From Mycolicibacterium sp. CBMA 234 (GTDB lineage Bacteria > Actinomycetota > Actinomycetes > Mycobacteriales > Mycobacteriaceae): DNA of 64,000 nt. Under the pieces are notes generated by a model that saw nothing but the letters and a program-made list of their open reading frames with translations, searched no databases and was not told where the DNA came from. How positions within the stretch are numbered: position 1 is the stretch's first letter; each line of letters starts with the position of its first letter. The stretch is taken from the NCBI RefSeq assembly GCF_009729415.1, contig NZ_MPKW01000024.1:1-64000 (forward strand). The letters run 5' to 3'. The position numbers and the translations under genes are program-made. Below are positions 1 to 8,070 of the stretch, piece after piece.

Positions 1-2
1 GC

Positions 3-467
3 GTCCCGCCGGTGCCGGGGCCACCCCCATCGATGTATCCGCCGCCCGCGCAGCCGGGCTATCCCCAGCAGCCACCGGGCTACCCGCAGCAGCCAGCTCC
101 GCCGGGCTATGCGCAGCAGCCACCGGGATACCCGGCGCCGGGTTACGGCCAGCCGCAATACGGACTGGACCCGTCCGCGCCGTTCGGATACGACCCCGTG
201 ACGGGATTGCCCCTGTCGGACAAGTCCAAAGTGACGGCCGGCCTGTTGCAGCTGTTCTTCGGGGGTTTCGGTATCGGCCGGTTCTATCTGGGCTACACCA
301 ACATCGCCGTTGCTCAGCTCTGCCTGACCATTCTGGGCGTCCTGACGTCGTGGATCATCATCGGAATCGTGCCGCTGATGGCTGTCGGCATCTGGGCGCT
401 GGTCGACGCGATCATGATCTTCACAGGATCGATCAAAGACCCTCACGGCCGTCCGCTTCGCAGTTGA
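3..467 (+). CDS. TM2 domain membrane protein (5' end outside window)
   Basis: The frame is open to the window edge, so the true start may lie upstream; a GTG at 12 is also possible. The N-terminal third is a Pro/Gln/Gly/Tyr-rich repeat (PGYPQQP, PGYAQQP, PGYPAPGYGQP), probably disordered. It is followed by a TM2 domain: a charged KSK entry, a Gly-rich hairpin helix (LLQLFFGGFGIGRFYLGY) and a second helix ending in WALVDAIMIF. TM2 proteins are small two-helix membrane proteins of unknown biochemical role. Pro-rich N-termini on such proteins are common in mycobacteria. The family call is firm and the function is unknown. The gene ends 24 bp before metB on the same strand. Confidence 0.8.
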   Translation, partial: VPPVPGPPPSMYPPPAQPGYPQQPPGYPQQPAPPGYAQQPPGYPAPGYGQPQYGLDPSAPFGYDPVTGLPLSDKSKVTAGLLQLFFGGFGIGRFYLGYTNIAVAQLCLTILGVLTSWIIIGIVPLMAVGIWALVDAIMIFTGSIKDPHGRPLRS

Positions 468-490
468 CCCGACCGCACTAGGCTGGCGCT

Positions 491-1663
491 GTGAGCGAGC
501 AGCGCAGCCAGGCAGACCACTACCGGGCCTACGGGCCGTCGACTCGAGCCATCCACGCCGGGTTCCGACCCGACCCGCAGACCGGCGCCGTCAACACCCC
601 GATCTACGCCAGTTCGACGTTCGCCCAGGACGGCGTCGGCGGGCTGCGCGGCGGCTTCGAATACGCGCGCACGGGCAACCCGACCCGGTCGGCGTTGGAG
701 ACCCTGCTGGCCGCCGTCGAGGGCGGTACCTACGGTCGGGCGTTCAGTTCCGGCATGGCCGCCACGGACTGCGCGCTGCGCTCGGTGCTGCGGCCGGGCG
801 ACCACATCGTCATCCCCGACGATGCCTACGGCGGCACGTTCCGGCTGATCGACAAGGTCTTCACACAGTGGGGCATCACCCACACGCCGGCGCAGCTGTC
901 CAACCTCGACGAGGTGCGGGCTGCGATCACGTCGAAGACCCGGCTCATCTGGGTGGAGACTCCGACCAACCCGCTGCTGTCCATCGCCGACATCGCGGGC
1001 ATCGTGCAGATTGCCGCGACGTCGGGGGTGAAGGTGTTGGTGGACAACACTTTTGCCTCGCCGGCGCTGCAGCAGCCGCTGTCCCTCGGCGCGGACATCG
1101 TGCTGCACTCGACCACCAAGTACATCGGCGGGCACTCCGACGTCGTCGGTGGCGCGCTGGTGACCAATGACGAGGAACTCGATACGAAGTTCGCGTTCCT
1201 GCAGAACGGTGCCGGCGCGGTGCCGGGCCCGTTCGACGCCTACCTGACCTACCGCGGTCTCAAGACGCTGCCGCTGCGCATGCAGCGCCACTGCGAAAAC
1301 GCCCTGCGCGTCGCCGAATTCCTCAACGACCACAAGGCGGTCGCGACGGTGTTGTACCCGGGACTGTCGAGCCATCCGGGCTACGAGGTGGCGGCCAAGC
1401 AGATGAGTGGTTTCGGCGGCATGGTGTCGGTGCGGCTGCGCGGCGGCCGTCAGGCGGCACTCGAATTGTGCTCGCGCACTGAGATTTTCATCCTGGCCGA
1501 GTCGTTGGGCGGGGTGGAGTCGCTGATCGAGCACCCGGGCGCCATGACCCATGCGTCGACCGCGGGATCGCAGCTGGAGGTGCCGGACGACCTGGTCCGG
1601 CTGTCGGTGGGTATCGAAGATGTGGCCGACCTGATCGGCGACCTGGAGCAGGCGCTGGGTTAA
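491..1663 (+). CDS. metB: cystathionine gamma-synthase
   Basis: A PLP-dependent enzyme of the Cys/Met metabolism family (390 aa). It joins an activated homoserine ester with cysteine to give cystathionine in methionine synthesis. Visible family features are the SSGMAA phosphate-binding region, VDNTFASPALQQPL around the cofactor Asp, and HSTTKYIGGHSDVVGG with the Schiff-base lysine in TKY. The C-terminal ESLGGVESLIEHPG motif is typical of the gamma-synthase group. The GTG start at 491 gives the usual length. It sits at the head of the conserved block next to greA, as in M. tuberculosis Rv1079. Cystathionine gamma-lyase is the only close alternative by sequence. Confidence 0.92.
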   Translation: MSEQRSQADHYRAYGPSTRAIHAGFRPDPQTGAVNTPIYASSTFAQDGVGGLRGGFEYARTGNPTRSALETLLAAVEGGTYGRAFSSGMAATDCALRSVLRPGDHIVIPDDAYGGTFRLIDKVFTQWGITHTPAQLSNLDEVRAAITSKTRLIWVETPTNPLLSIADIAGIVQIAATSGVKVLVDNTFASPALQQPLSLGADIVLHSTTKYIGGHSDVVGGALVTNDEELDTKFAFLQNGAGAVPGPFDAYLTYRGLKTLPLRMQRHCENALRVAEFLNDHKAVATVLYPGLSSHPGYEVAAKQMSGFGGMVSVRLRGGRQAALELCSRTEIFILAESLGGVESLIEHPGAMTHASTAGSQLEVPDDLVRLSVGIEDVADLIGDLEQALG

Positions 1664-2322
1664 ACCAGCGCGCCCCGCACCGCGGCCGCCGTGACGGCCA
1701 GGTTCACTTCAGGCACGCCGGTGGCGTACTCGTTGACCCAACTGCCGCTGGCGATGTCGCCGGCGCGGGCGTGCACCCAGCGCCAGCCGCGGTCGTTGAG
1801 GCTCATCAGGGACCCTAAGCCGTCGACGGTGTGCAGCAGTGTCACGATGGCTGCGGTCGCCGGTGCGGGTGGTCGGCGATCAAACAACGCCGACAGCATC
1901 TCCGCGCGTGCCTGACTGACCCGTGCTCGATCGGTTATCGGCAAGGCGTACTGTTGCCGAAACCTTTTGGTGCCCAACGGTTGTCGACGCAATTGTCCGG
2001 CGCGCTCGAGCCGTTCGATGAGGTTGCCCTCGGTGCTCTTGCGCAATTTCGACAGCACCACGGCGGGTCGCTCCGGGTGCTGCCGAAGGAGTTCCAGCGC
2101 GGGCGCGGACACCGGGTCGACGTCGTCGTCGCCGGCGAGGGCGACCAAGTGCCCGTCCGGTGCGCCGTCACCTGGCGCGGCGGGCCGAATGCGGCACGCC
2201 AACGCCAGGTCTAGCAGGACGGCACCGGACAACACCCGATGCCGACGTGGTTGATCAAGACCCGGCTGTGCGGACGAATTGTCCAGAAGCAGCAGATACA
2301 GGTCCTCGGCTATCTGAGCCAT
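1660..2322 (-). CDS. GPP34 (GOLPH3/Vps74-like) family protein
   Basis: 220 aa, read convergently with metB and overlapping its stop by 4 bp. It opens with AEDLYLLLLDNSSAQPG and a helix LSGAVLLDLALACRI, the pattern of bacterial GPP34 proteins (eukaryotic members bind PI4P in the Golgi). Further family features are an L..RLERAGQLRR segment with a wing-like IERLERAG, and a C-terminal all-alpha region (TVDGLGSLMSLNDRGWRWVHARAGDIASGSW). In actinobacteria the biological role is unknown. There is no signal peptide or membrane segment, so it is probably cytosolic. It is not part of the M. tuberculosis metB-greA pair as I remember it. Confidence 0.75.
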   Translation of the reverse strand: MAQIAEDLYLLLLDNSSAQPGLDQPRRHRVLSGAVLLDLALACRIRPAAPGDGAPDGHLVALAGDDDVDPVSAPALELLRQHPERPAVVLSKLRKSTEGNLIERLERAGQLRRQPLGTKRFRQQYALPITDRARVSQARAEMLSALFDRRPPAPATAAIVTLLHTVDGLGSLMSLNDRGWRWVHARAGDIASGSWVNEYATGVPEVNLAVTAAAVRGALV

Positions 2323-2356
2323 GGATGGTCAGTTGGTGGCCTCAGGCGTAGTAGGG

Positions 2357-2851
2357 CTAGGCGTGGTACGGCTCAGCCTTGACAAGCGTCACCTTGACGG
2401 TGGCGCCGCTGGGCACCATGTAGTCGCGGTCCTCGCCGACCTTGGCGTCGATCAGCGCGTGGCCGAGCGGCGAGTTGGGGGAGTACACCTCGAGCTTGCC
2501 GTCGGTGACACCCTCCTGGCGGGTGGCGATGAGGAAGGTCTCGGTGTCGCTCTGGTCGCCGTCGTAGTAGACGGTCACGACCGAGCCCGGCAGTGCGACA
2601 CCGGACTTCTTCGGTGCCTCGCCGACCTTGGCGTTGCTCAGCAGGTCCTGCAGCTGACGGATGCGGGCTTCCTGCTGACCCTGCTCTTCGCGGGCCGCGT
2701 GGTAGCCGCCGTTCTCGCGGAGGTCGCCCTCTTCGCGGCGGTCGTTGATTTCCGCGGCGATGACCGGGCGGTTGGCGATCAGCTGGTCGAGTTCGGCCTT
2801 CAGCCGCTCGAATGCTTCTTCGGTGAGCCAGGTGACCTGGGTATCGGTCAT
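2357..2851 (-). CDS. greA: transcription elongation factor GreA
   Basis: 164 aa, the family length. It rescues backtracked RNA polymerase by stimulating transcript cleavage through the secondary channel. The N-terminal coiled coil is clear (LTEEAFERLKAELDQL ... NDRREEGDLRENGGYH), with the tip acidic pair in the EEGDLREN turn, followed by the FKBP-like C-terminal domain (VYSPNSPLGHALIDAKVGE). It is nearly identical to my recollection of mycobacterial GreA (Rv1080c), including the MTDTQVTWLT start. About 260 bp of non-coding sequence separates it from the DUF4307 gene behind it. Confidence 0.96.
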   Translation of the reverse strand: MTDTQVTWLTEEAFERLKAELDQLIANRPVIAAEINDRREEGDLRENGGYHAAREEQGQQEARIRQLQDLLSNAKVGEAPKKSGVALPGSVVTVYYDGDQSDTETFLIATRQEGVTDGKLEVYSPNSPLGHALIDAKVGEDRDYMVPSGATVKVTLVKAEPYHA

Positions 2852-3111
2852 ATCTGCTGCTCTCCTGTCGTTGTAAGCGTGCGTGTATGCCCGGGCGTCA
2901 TGTCCGGGGTTGCCCCGTTACTGGGGCCGGCGGTGCTGCGATTGCGTGGGCATCGCTAGGTTTTGGGTCCCCCGAGAAGGTGCCCGCTAATGCAGCAATA
3001 CACGGCCCCAGTCGGAACCGTGTACTGAGCAAGCGTACCACTCGGGCGTCTCCAAACGGTCATAATTTCGCAGTTCGGAGTTCGCCCGATGGTTGGCCGG
3101 GCGGCCGGGAA

Positions 3112-3534
3112 TCAGGGCGCGACGAGGTACGACGGCACATCGGTGCCGCAGCCGTATACGTCGCCGACGACGGGCGGTTTGGTGGACTTCACGACCGCGG
3201 TGACCTGGACGGTCTTGGCTTCAGCCGGGGCCACCAGGATCTCGCGTCGTCCGGTCTCGCTGCCGTCGGCGGCCTTGGCCCGCACGATGCACACCGCCGG
3301 TTGCGATGGATCCTCGCGCGTAACCGAGATCGTCACTGCCACGGTCTCGTTGTCGACCAACTTGTAGGTGCTCAGTTCACCCTTGACCGGCGACGTCCCC
3401 AACCGCTGGAAGGCGACGACGGCAAGCGCTACACCTGCGACAACGATGAGTAGGGAGAGGCCGATGGCGAGCCGCCGGCGGGTCAGCCGGGACAGGCGCT
3501 GCTGCCCGTAGCGGGCGGTCGGACGCTCGATCAT
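3112..3534 (-). CDS. DUF4307 single-pass membrane protein
   Basis: 140 aa, equivalent in place and layout to Rv1081c. The N-terminus is basic (RYGQQRLSRLTRRR), followed by one transmembrane helix (LAIGLSLLIVVAGVALAVVAF) and an exported Ig-like beta domain ending in the VYGCGTDVPSYL motif of DUF4307. It probably faces the cell wall. No function is established. It is divergent from mca, about 120 bp away, so the two may share a promoter region. Confidence 0.85.
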   Translation of the reverse strand: MIERPTARYGQQRLSRLTRRRLAIGLSLLIVVAGVALAVVAFQRLGTSPVKGELSTYKLVDNETVAVTISVTREDPSQPAVCIVRAKAADGSETGRREILVAPAEAKTVQVTAVVKSTKPPVVGDVYGCGTDVPSYLVAP

Positions 3535-3654
3535 GGCTGGTTTGGGTGCCCCGTCGGTCGGTTCGGATTGCTTGGACTGGAACTATAGAACCCAGCGACA
3601 TGGTTGGACTGCATCGAGTTGTCCCACCGAGTAGAGACAGTAGGTAAGGCACAC

Positions 3655-4521
3655 GTGAGCGAACTGCGGTTGATGGCGGTGCACGCGCACCCCGACGACG
3701 AGTCGAGCAAGGGTGCCGCCACCACGGCCAAGTACGCGGCCGAAGGCGTCCGGGTCATGGTCGTGACCCTGACCGGCGGTGAGCGCGGCGACATCCTCAA
3801 TCCGGCGATGGACCTGCCTGAGGTGCACGGCCGGATCACCGAGGTCCGCCGAGACGAGATGGCCAAGGCGGCCGCGATCCTCGGCGTCGAGCATCACTGG
3901 CTGGGGTTCATCGACTCCGGACTGCCGGAGGGTGATCCGCTGCCGCCGCTGCCCGACGGCTGTTTCGCGGTGGTGCCGATCGAAGAGCCCGTGCGACGGC
4001 TGGTGCAGGTCATCCGCGAGTTCCGTCCGCACGTGATGACGACGTACGACGAGAATGGCGGTTACCCGCACCCCGACCACATCCGCTGTCACCAGGTGTC
4101 GATGGCCGCCTACGAAGCGGCTGCCGACCACGTGCAGTTCCCCGATGCCGGCGATCCGTGGAACATCGACAAGCTCTACTACGGCCACGGATTCCTGCGC
4201 CGCCGCATGCAGTTGCTCCAGGACGAATTCGCCAAGCACGGCGAGGTCGGGCCGTTCGAGAAGTGGCTGCAGCACTGGGACCCGGAGCATGATCCGTTTG
4301 CCAACCGTGTCACCACGCGCGTCGAGTGCTCGAAGTATTTCCAGCAGCGTGACGACGCCCTGCTGGCCCACGCCACGCAGATTGACCCGAACGGCGATTT
4401 CTTCCGCGCGCCCATCGAATGGCAGCAGCGGCTGTGGCCGACTGAGGAGTACGAATTGGCCCGATCCAGGGTTTCGGTGACGTTGCCCGAGACTGATCTG
4501 TTCACGGGAGTATCGCTGTGA
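3655..4521 (+). CDS. mca: mycothiol S-conjugate amidase
   Basis: 288 aa zinc amidase of the PIG-L/LmbE fold. It cleaves mycothiol S-conjugates to a mercapturic acid and GlcN-Ins, a detoxification step confined to actinobacteria that make mycothiol. Zinc ligands are visible: the HAHPDDE motif (His12, Asp15) and His142 in YPHPDHIRCHQ. The ECSKYFQQRDDALLAHATQIDP stretch near the C-terminus is the Mca hallmark that separates it from MshB. I chose the GTG at 3655 because it gives the known MSELRLMAVHAHPDD start; the open frame continues 51 bp further up. Its stop overlaps the next start by 4 bp. Confidence 0.95.
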   Translation: MSELRLMAVHAHPDDESSKGAATTAKYAAEGVRVMVVTLTGGERGDILNPAMDLPEVHGRITEVRRDEMAKAAAILGVEHHWLGFIDSGLPEGDPLPPLPDGCFAVVPIEEPVRRLVQVIREFRPHVMTTYDENGGYPHPDHIRCHQVSMAAYEAAADHVQFPDAGDPWNIDKLYYGHGFLRRRMQLLQDEFAKHGEVGPFEKWLQHWDPEHDPFANRVTTRVECSKYFQQRDDALLAHATQIDPNGDFFRAPIEWQQRLWPTEEYELARSRVSVTLPETDLFTGVSL

Positions 4522-4814
4522 TTTCTGTACCGCTCACCATCCTGCTGGCCGACGCACCGCGGCAGACCGGCCCCGACTTCGGCAAGGCCAGCCCGGCCGG
4601 GCTGGTGATCACGCTGATCCTGCTGATCGCCGTGGTGGGATTGATCTGGTCGATGAACCGGCACCTGCGCAAGCTGCCGGACTCCTTCGACCCCACCCAC
4701 CCCGAACCGGATCAGGCGGTCGACGACGGCACCGTCGGTGGCGTGCCGCCCGAATCCCCGGCCACCAATGGTGGGCCTGACGGCGGGGCCAAGCCAGAAT
4801 CGAAGGATGGCTAA
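4518..4814 (+). CDS. small single-pass membrane protein (Rv1083-like)
   Basis: 98 aa, translationally coupled to mca (GTGA overlap). It has an external or linker N-terminus, one helix (GLVITLILLIAVVGLIWSM), then a short basic stretch (NRHLRKLPDSF) and an acidic Pro/Gly-rich tail, as expected for a cytosolic disordered C-terminus. The mca-coupled arrangement is conserved in mycobacteria, suggesting a link to mycothiol-dependent detoxification, but that is inference. No catalytic motif is visible. The last 8 bp overlap the start of the following gene. Confidence 0.8.
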   Translation: MISVPLTILLADAPRQTGPDFGKASPAGLVITLILLIAVVGLIWSMNRHLRKLPDSFDPTHPEPDQAVDDGTVGGVPPESPATNGGPDGGAKPESKDG

Positions 4815-6798
4815 CACACTCGGTACGGCCACCAGCCCGTACCTGCGCCAGCACGCCGACAATCCGGTCCACTGGCAGCAGTGGACGCCCGAGGCGCTCG
4901 CGGAGGCCGCGGCACGTGACGTGCCGATCCTGCTGTCTATTGGCTATGCGGCTTGCCACTGGTGTCACGTGATGGCGCACGAGTCCTTTGAGTCCGCGGA
5001 AGTCGCTGCCGTGGCGAACACTAATTTTGTCTGCATCAAGGTCGATCGGGAGGAACGTCCCGACCTCGACGCGATCTACATGAGCGCTACCGTCGCGATG
5101 ACGGGCCAGGGCGGCTGGCCCATGACGTGCTTCCTGACGCCCGACGGGCGACCGTTCTTCTGCGGCACGTACTACCCGAAAGCCGGCTTCCTGCAGTTGC
5201 TTTCGGCCGTTACCGACACGTGGCAGAACCGTCGGGCCGAGGTGGAACAGGCCTCCGACCAGATCGCCACGGAACTGCGCAAGATGTCGTCCGGGCTGCC
5301 GGACGGCGGACCGACGCCGTCCCCTGAGCTCTGCGACCACGCCGTCGCTGCAGTGCTGCGCGACGAGGATGCTGAACGAGGCGGCTTTCTGGCTGGTTCT
5401 GCACGGGCGCCCAAGTTCCCGCCGTCGGCGCTGCTGGAAGCGCTGCTGCGGCACTATGAACGCACCGGGTCCGGACTGGATGCGGTGGACCGCACGTGCA
5501 ATGCGATGGCCCGCGGCGGCATCTACGACCAGTTGGCCGGCGGCTTCGCCCGGTACAGCGTCGACGCGTCGTGGGTGGTGCCGCACTTCGAAAAGATGTT
5601 GTACGACAACGCTTTGCTGCTGCGCGTCTACGCGCATTGGGCCCGGCTGACGGGAAACCCGTTGGCGCGCAAGGTGGCCGATGAGACGGCCCGGTTCATC
5701 ATCGACGATCTGGGTGACGGCGGCATGTTCGTCTCGTCGTTGGACGCCGACACCGCCGGGCACGAAGGCTTGACCTATGTGTGGACGCCGGCAGAGCTGG
5801 TGTCGGTGCTGGGTGACGACGACGGACAGTGGGCCGCTTCGGTTTTCGAGGTCACCGGGGCCGGCACGTTCGAGCACGGCACCTCCGTGCTGCAGCTGTT
5901 GGCCGACCCCGACGACGACGCGCGCTTCGAGCGGGTGCGCACGAAGCTGGTGGCTGCCAGGGCGTTGCGGCCGCAGCCGGGGCGTGACGACAAGGTGGTC
6001 GCCGCGTGGAACGGGTTCGCCATTACCGCGCTCGCGGAAGCCGCTGTCGCGCTCGGGAAGCCCGAATTCCTTGATGCCGCAACGGTTTGCGCGCGCCGGC
6101 TGCTGGACCTGCATCTGGTGGACGGCCGGCTGCGACGGGCCAGCCTGGGCGGTGCGGTCGGGGACAGCGCCGGAATCTTGGAGGACTACGCCGCCCTGGC
6201 GACGGGTCTGCTGACGCTGCACCAGGTCACCGGCGACGACAGCTGGCTGGACGCGGCGCAGGGTCTGTTGGACACCGCGCTGGCCCACTTCGCCGACCCG
6301 GACCGCGGCGGCCGCTGGTTCGACACTGCCGACGATGCCGAGGCTTTGCTGGTGCGCCCCGCGGACCCGGTCGACGGGGCGACGCCGTCGGGCGCCTCGC
6401 TGGTGGCCGAGGCGCTGCTGACCTTCGCGCACCTGGCCGCTGAACCCGAGCGGTACGTCAATGCGGCTGCTGCGACGCTGGCGTCAGCCACCCCGATCCT
6501 GGCCCGCTCGCCGCGGGGCGGCGGCCACTGGTTGGCGGTCACCGAAGCGGCCGTCCGCGGCCCCATCCAGATCGCGGTGGCCTGCGCCGACTCCAATTCC
6601 GAATTGCTCAGTGCGGCGCGCAGATTCGCGCCGGGAGGGGCGATCGTCGTCGGCGGTCCGGAAGGCTCGTCGGCGCTACTCGCCGGCCGCGGCCGGGTCG
6701 CGGACCAGGACGCCGCGTACGTGTGCCGGGGCCAGGTGTGTGACCTTCCGGTGACGGCGGCAGGGGATCTCGCCGCCGCCTTGGGTGTGGCCGTGTAG
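4807..6798 (+). CDS. thioredoxin-domain protein, YyaL/SPATA20 family (DUF255)
   Basis: 663 aa from the ATG at 4807. The N-terminal DUF255 thioredoxin-like domain carries GYAACHWCHVMAHESFE (Cys50, Cys53) and GQGGWPMTCFLTPDG. The remaining ~450 residues form the alpha/alpha six-barrel seen in YyaL proteins (KMLYDNALLLRVYAHW, DKVVAAWNGFAITALAEA, EDYAALATGLLTLH). The family looks like a fusion of a thiol-redox domain with a glycosidase/epimerase-like barrel. Its substrate is unknown. The syntenic M. tuberculosis gene is Rv1084c by location. It follows the small membrane gene with an 8-bp overlap, so the mca group is probably one operon. Confidence 0.88.
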   Translation: MANTLGTATSPYLRQHADNPVHWQQWTPEALAEAAARDVPILLSIGYAACHWCHVMAHESFESAEVAAVANTNFVCIKVDREERPDLDAIYMSATVAMTGQGGWPMTCFLTPDGRPFFCGTYYPKAGFLQLLSAVTDTWQNRRAEVEQASDQIATELRKMSSGLPDGGPTPSPELCDHAVAAVLRDEDAERGGFLAGSARAPKFPPSALLEALLRHYERTGSGLDAVDRTCNAMARGGIYDQLAGGFARYSVDASWVVPHFEKMLYDNALLLRVYAHWARLTGNPLARKVADETARFIIDDLGDGGMFVSSLDADTAGHEGLTYVWTPAELVSVLGDDDGQWAASVFEVTGAGTFEHGTSVLQLLADPDDDARFERVRTKLVAARALRPQPGRDDKVVAAWNGFAITALAEAAVALGKPEFLDAATVCARRLLDLHLVDGRLRRASLGGAVGDSAGILEDYAALATGLLTLHQVTGDDSWLDAAQGLLDTALAHFADPDRGGRWFDTADDAEALLVRPADPVDGATPSGASLVAEALLTFAHLAAEPERYVNAAAATLASATPILARSPRGGGHWLAVTEAAVRGPIQIAVACADSNSELLSAARRFAPGGAIVVGGPEGSSALLAGRGRVADQDAAYVCRGQVCDLPVTAAGDLAAALGVAV

Positions 6799-6808
6799 CG
6801 TGCGGCGC

Positions 6809-7171
6809 ATGCCCAGCGCTGAGCACATCACTGCCACCGTCAACCGCTATCTGGACCTCGTCGACGTCGCCGACGCCGACGGGATCGCCCAGCTGTACGC
6901 CACCGATGCCACCATCGAAGACCCGGTCGGCGGTGAGGTGCACATCGGCCGTCAGGTCATCCATGGGTTCTACTCGAACATCGCGGGCACCAAGAACTCT
7001 CACGAGCTGCACACCCTGCGGGCCTGCGGTCACGAGGCGGCGTTCTTCTGGAGTCTGACCGTCAACGGCGCCATGCGCATCGACATCATCAGCACCATGA
7101 ACTTCGACGCTGACGGCGCGATCACCGCGATGAAGGCCTACTGGGGCCCGGAGAACATCACCCAGCTCTAG
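6809..7171 (+). CDS. ketosteroid-isomerase-like NTF2-fold protein
   Basis: 120 aa from the ATG at 6809. It follows the steroid delta5-isomerase pattern closely at the N-terminus, with Tyr14 in VNRYLDL and Asp38 in TIEDPVGG at the same numbers as the Comamonas enzyme, and the C-terminal pattern FDADGAITAMKAYWGPENI. Those residues are the proton-donor Tyr and the catalytic base. The third catalytic residue of classical enzymes (Asp99) aligns by eye to Ser95 in DIISTMNF, so activity may be reduced or the substrate different. It starts 10 bp after the thioredoxin-domain gene and could be co-transcribed. The family call is firm and the substrate is unknown. Confidence 0.8.
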   Translation: MPSAEHITATVNRYLDLVDVADADGIAQLYATDATIEDPVGGEVHIGRQVIHGFYSNIAGTKNSHELHTLRACGHEAAFFWSLTVNGAMRIDIISTMNFDADGAITAMKAYWGPENITQL

Positions 7172-7220
7172 GGATTTGTGCACGATTTGGGTCGCTGGGC
7201 GGATCAAATCGTGCACAAAT
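7172..7220. terminator. 17-bp perfect inverted repeat between converging genes
   Basis: The arms at 7172-7188 and 7204-7220 are exact reverse complements and begin GATTTGTGCAC, with a 15-nt loop. It lies in the 57-bp gap between the NTF2-fold gene and the converging hemolysin-III gene, the usual place for a bidirectional terminator. There is no T-tract, which is common for mycobacterial hairpins. The GATTTGTGCAC core recurs at 10878 and near 18300. Confidence 0.7.
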
Positions 7221-7228
7221 CACCCGGT

Positions 7229-8035
7229 TCACCTGGAAAAGACGGCGAACCACATCGCGATGTAGTGGCAGATGGCCGCCACCGCGGTGCAGGCGTGGAA
7301 GAACTCGTGGTGGCCGAACGTCCGGGGCCACGGGTTGGGCCACTTGAGCGCATAGAGCACACCGCCGATGGAATACAGCGCGCCACCGACGATCAGCAGC
7401 ACTACCGCCGCGACGCCGGCGCCTTCCATGATCGGGCCGATGAACCAGGCCGCCACCCACCCCAACAGGATGTACAGCGGCACCCCGAGCCAGCGCGGCG
7501 CCGTCGGCCACAGCATCTTCAGGGCCACCCCGGCCAACGCGCCGCCCCAGACGATCCAGAACAGCAGCCAGCCGTCGGCGTGTACCGCCAACAGCGCGAA
7601 CGGCGTGTAGCTGCCCGCGATGAAGATGAAGATCATCGAGTGATCCATGCGCTTCATCCAGATGCGGGACTTCACCGACTTCCAGTTCACCCGGTGATAC
7701 GTGCCGCTGACGGTGAACATCGCGACGATGGTGAAGGTGTAGAGCAGCGTCGCCAGCCCGGCGCGGGTGCCCTGCATGGCCCACGACACCGAAACCAGTG
7801 CGGCACCGGCGAAGAACGCGACCACCGCGGAGTACACGTGAATCCAGCCACGAGCCCGGGGCTTGCCCAGAAACTCGACGACACTTTCCACCACGACGTC
7901 GGGCAAGGTCTCGGAGTGGCGGAGGACCGCGGCCGCACGGTACGGCTTCGTCATGTTCGACGGTGCGTGAGCCGGTTCGGAGGCTGCCGGATCTGTATTG
8001 CTCGGAGCGGTCAACGTTCCTCCACTAACAGCCAT
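7229..8035 (-). CDS. hemolysin III / PAQR-type membrane protein (Rv1085c-like)
   Basis: 268 aa with seven hydrophobic segments. It has the HlyIII family motifs: an N-terminal RGWIHVYSA, FTVSGTYHRVNW in the second third, KRMDHSMIFIFIAGSYTPFALL, and the C-terminal FGHHEFFHACTAVAAICHYIAMWF that supplies metal-binding histidines. The family is related to eukaryotic PAQR receptors; the haemolysin name is historical and does not show a toxin role. It is divergently transcribed from the prenyl synthase gene 35 bp away. Rv1085c holds the same position in M. tuberculosis. Confidence 0.9.
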   Translation of the reverse strand: MAVSGGTLTAPSNTDPAASEPAHAPSNMTKPYRAAAVLRHSETLPDVVVESVVEFLGKPRARGWIHVYSAVVAFFAGAALVSVSWAMQGTRAGLATLLYTFTIVAMFTVSGTYHRVNWKSVKSRIWMKRMDHSMIFIFIAGSYTPFALLAVHADGWLLFWIVWGGALAGVALKMLWPTAPRWLGVPLYILLGWVAAWFIGPIMEGAGVAAVVLLIVGGALYSIGGVLYALKWPNPWPRTFGHHEFFHACTAVAAICHYIAMWFAVFSR

Positions 8036-8070
8036 GGGATACCCAGAAGTCCACAGTAGTCTGGTTTCTC

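Noticed and set aside
443..1552. 369-codon minus-strand frame opposite metB
   Set aside because: High-GC antisense shadow; the plus strand encodes a complete cystathionine gamma-synthase, and the opposite product is Arg/His/Gln-rich with no family pattern.
4609..6432. 607-codon minus-strand frame opposite the thioredoxin-domain gene
   Set aside because: Antisense shadow of a well-conserved protein; the composition is Arg/Gln/Val-rich and no motif is seen.
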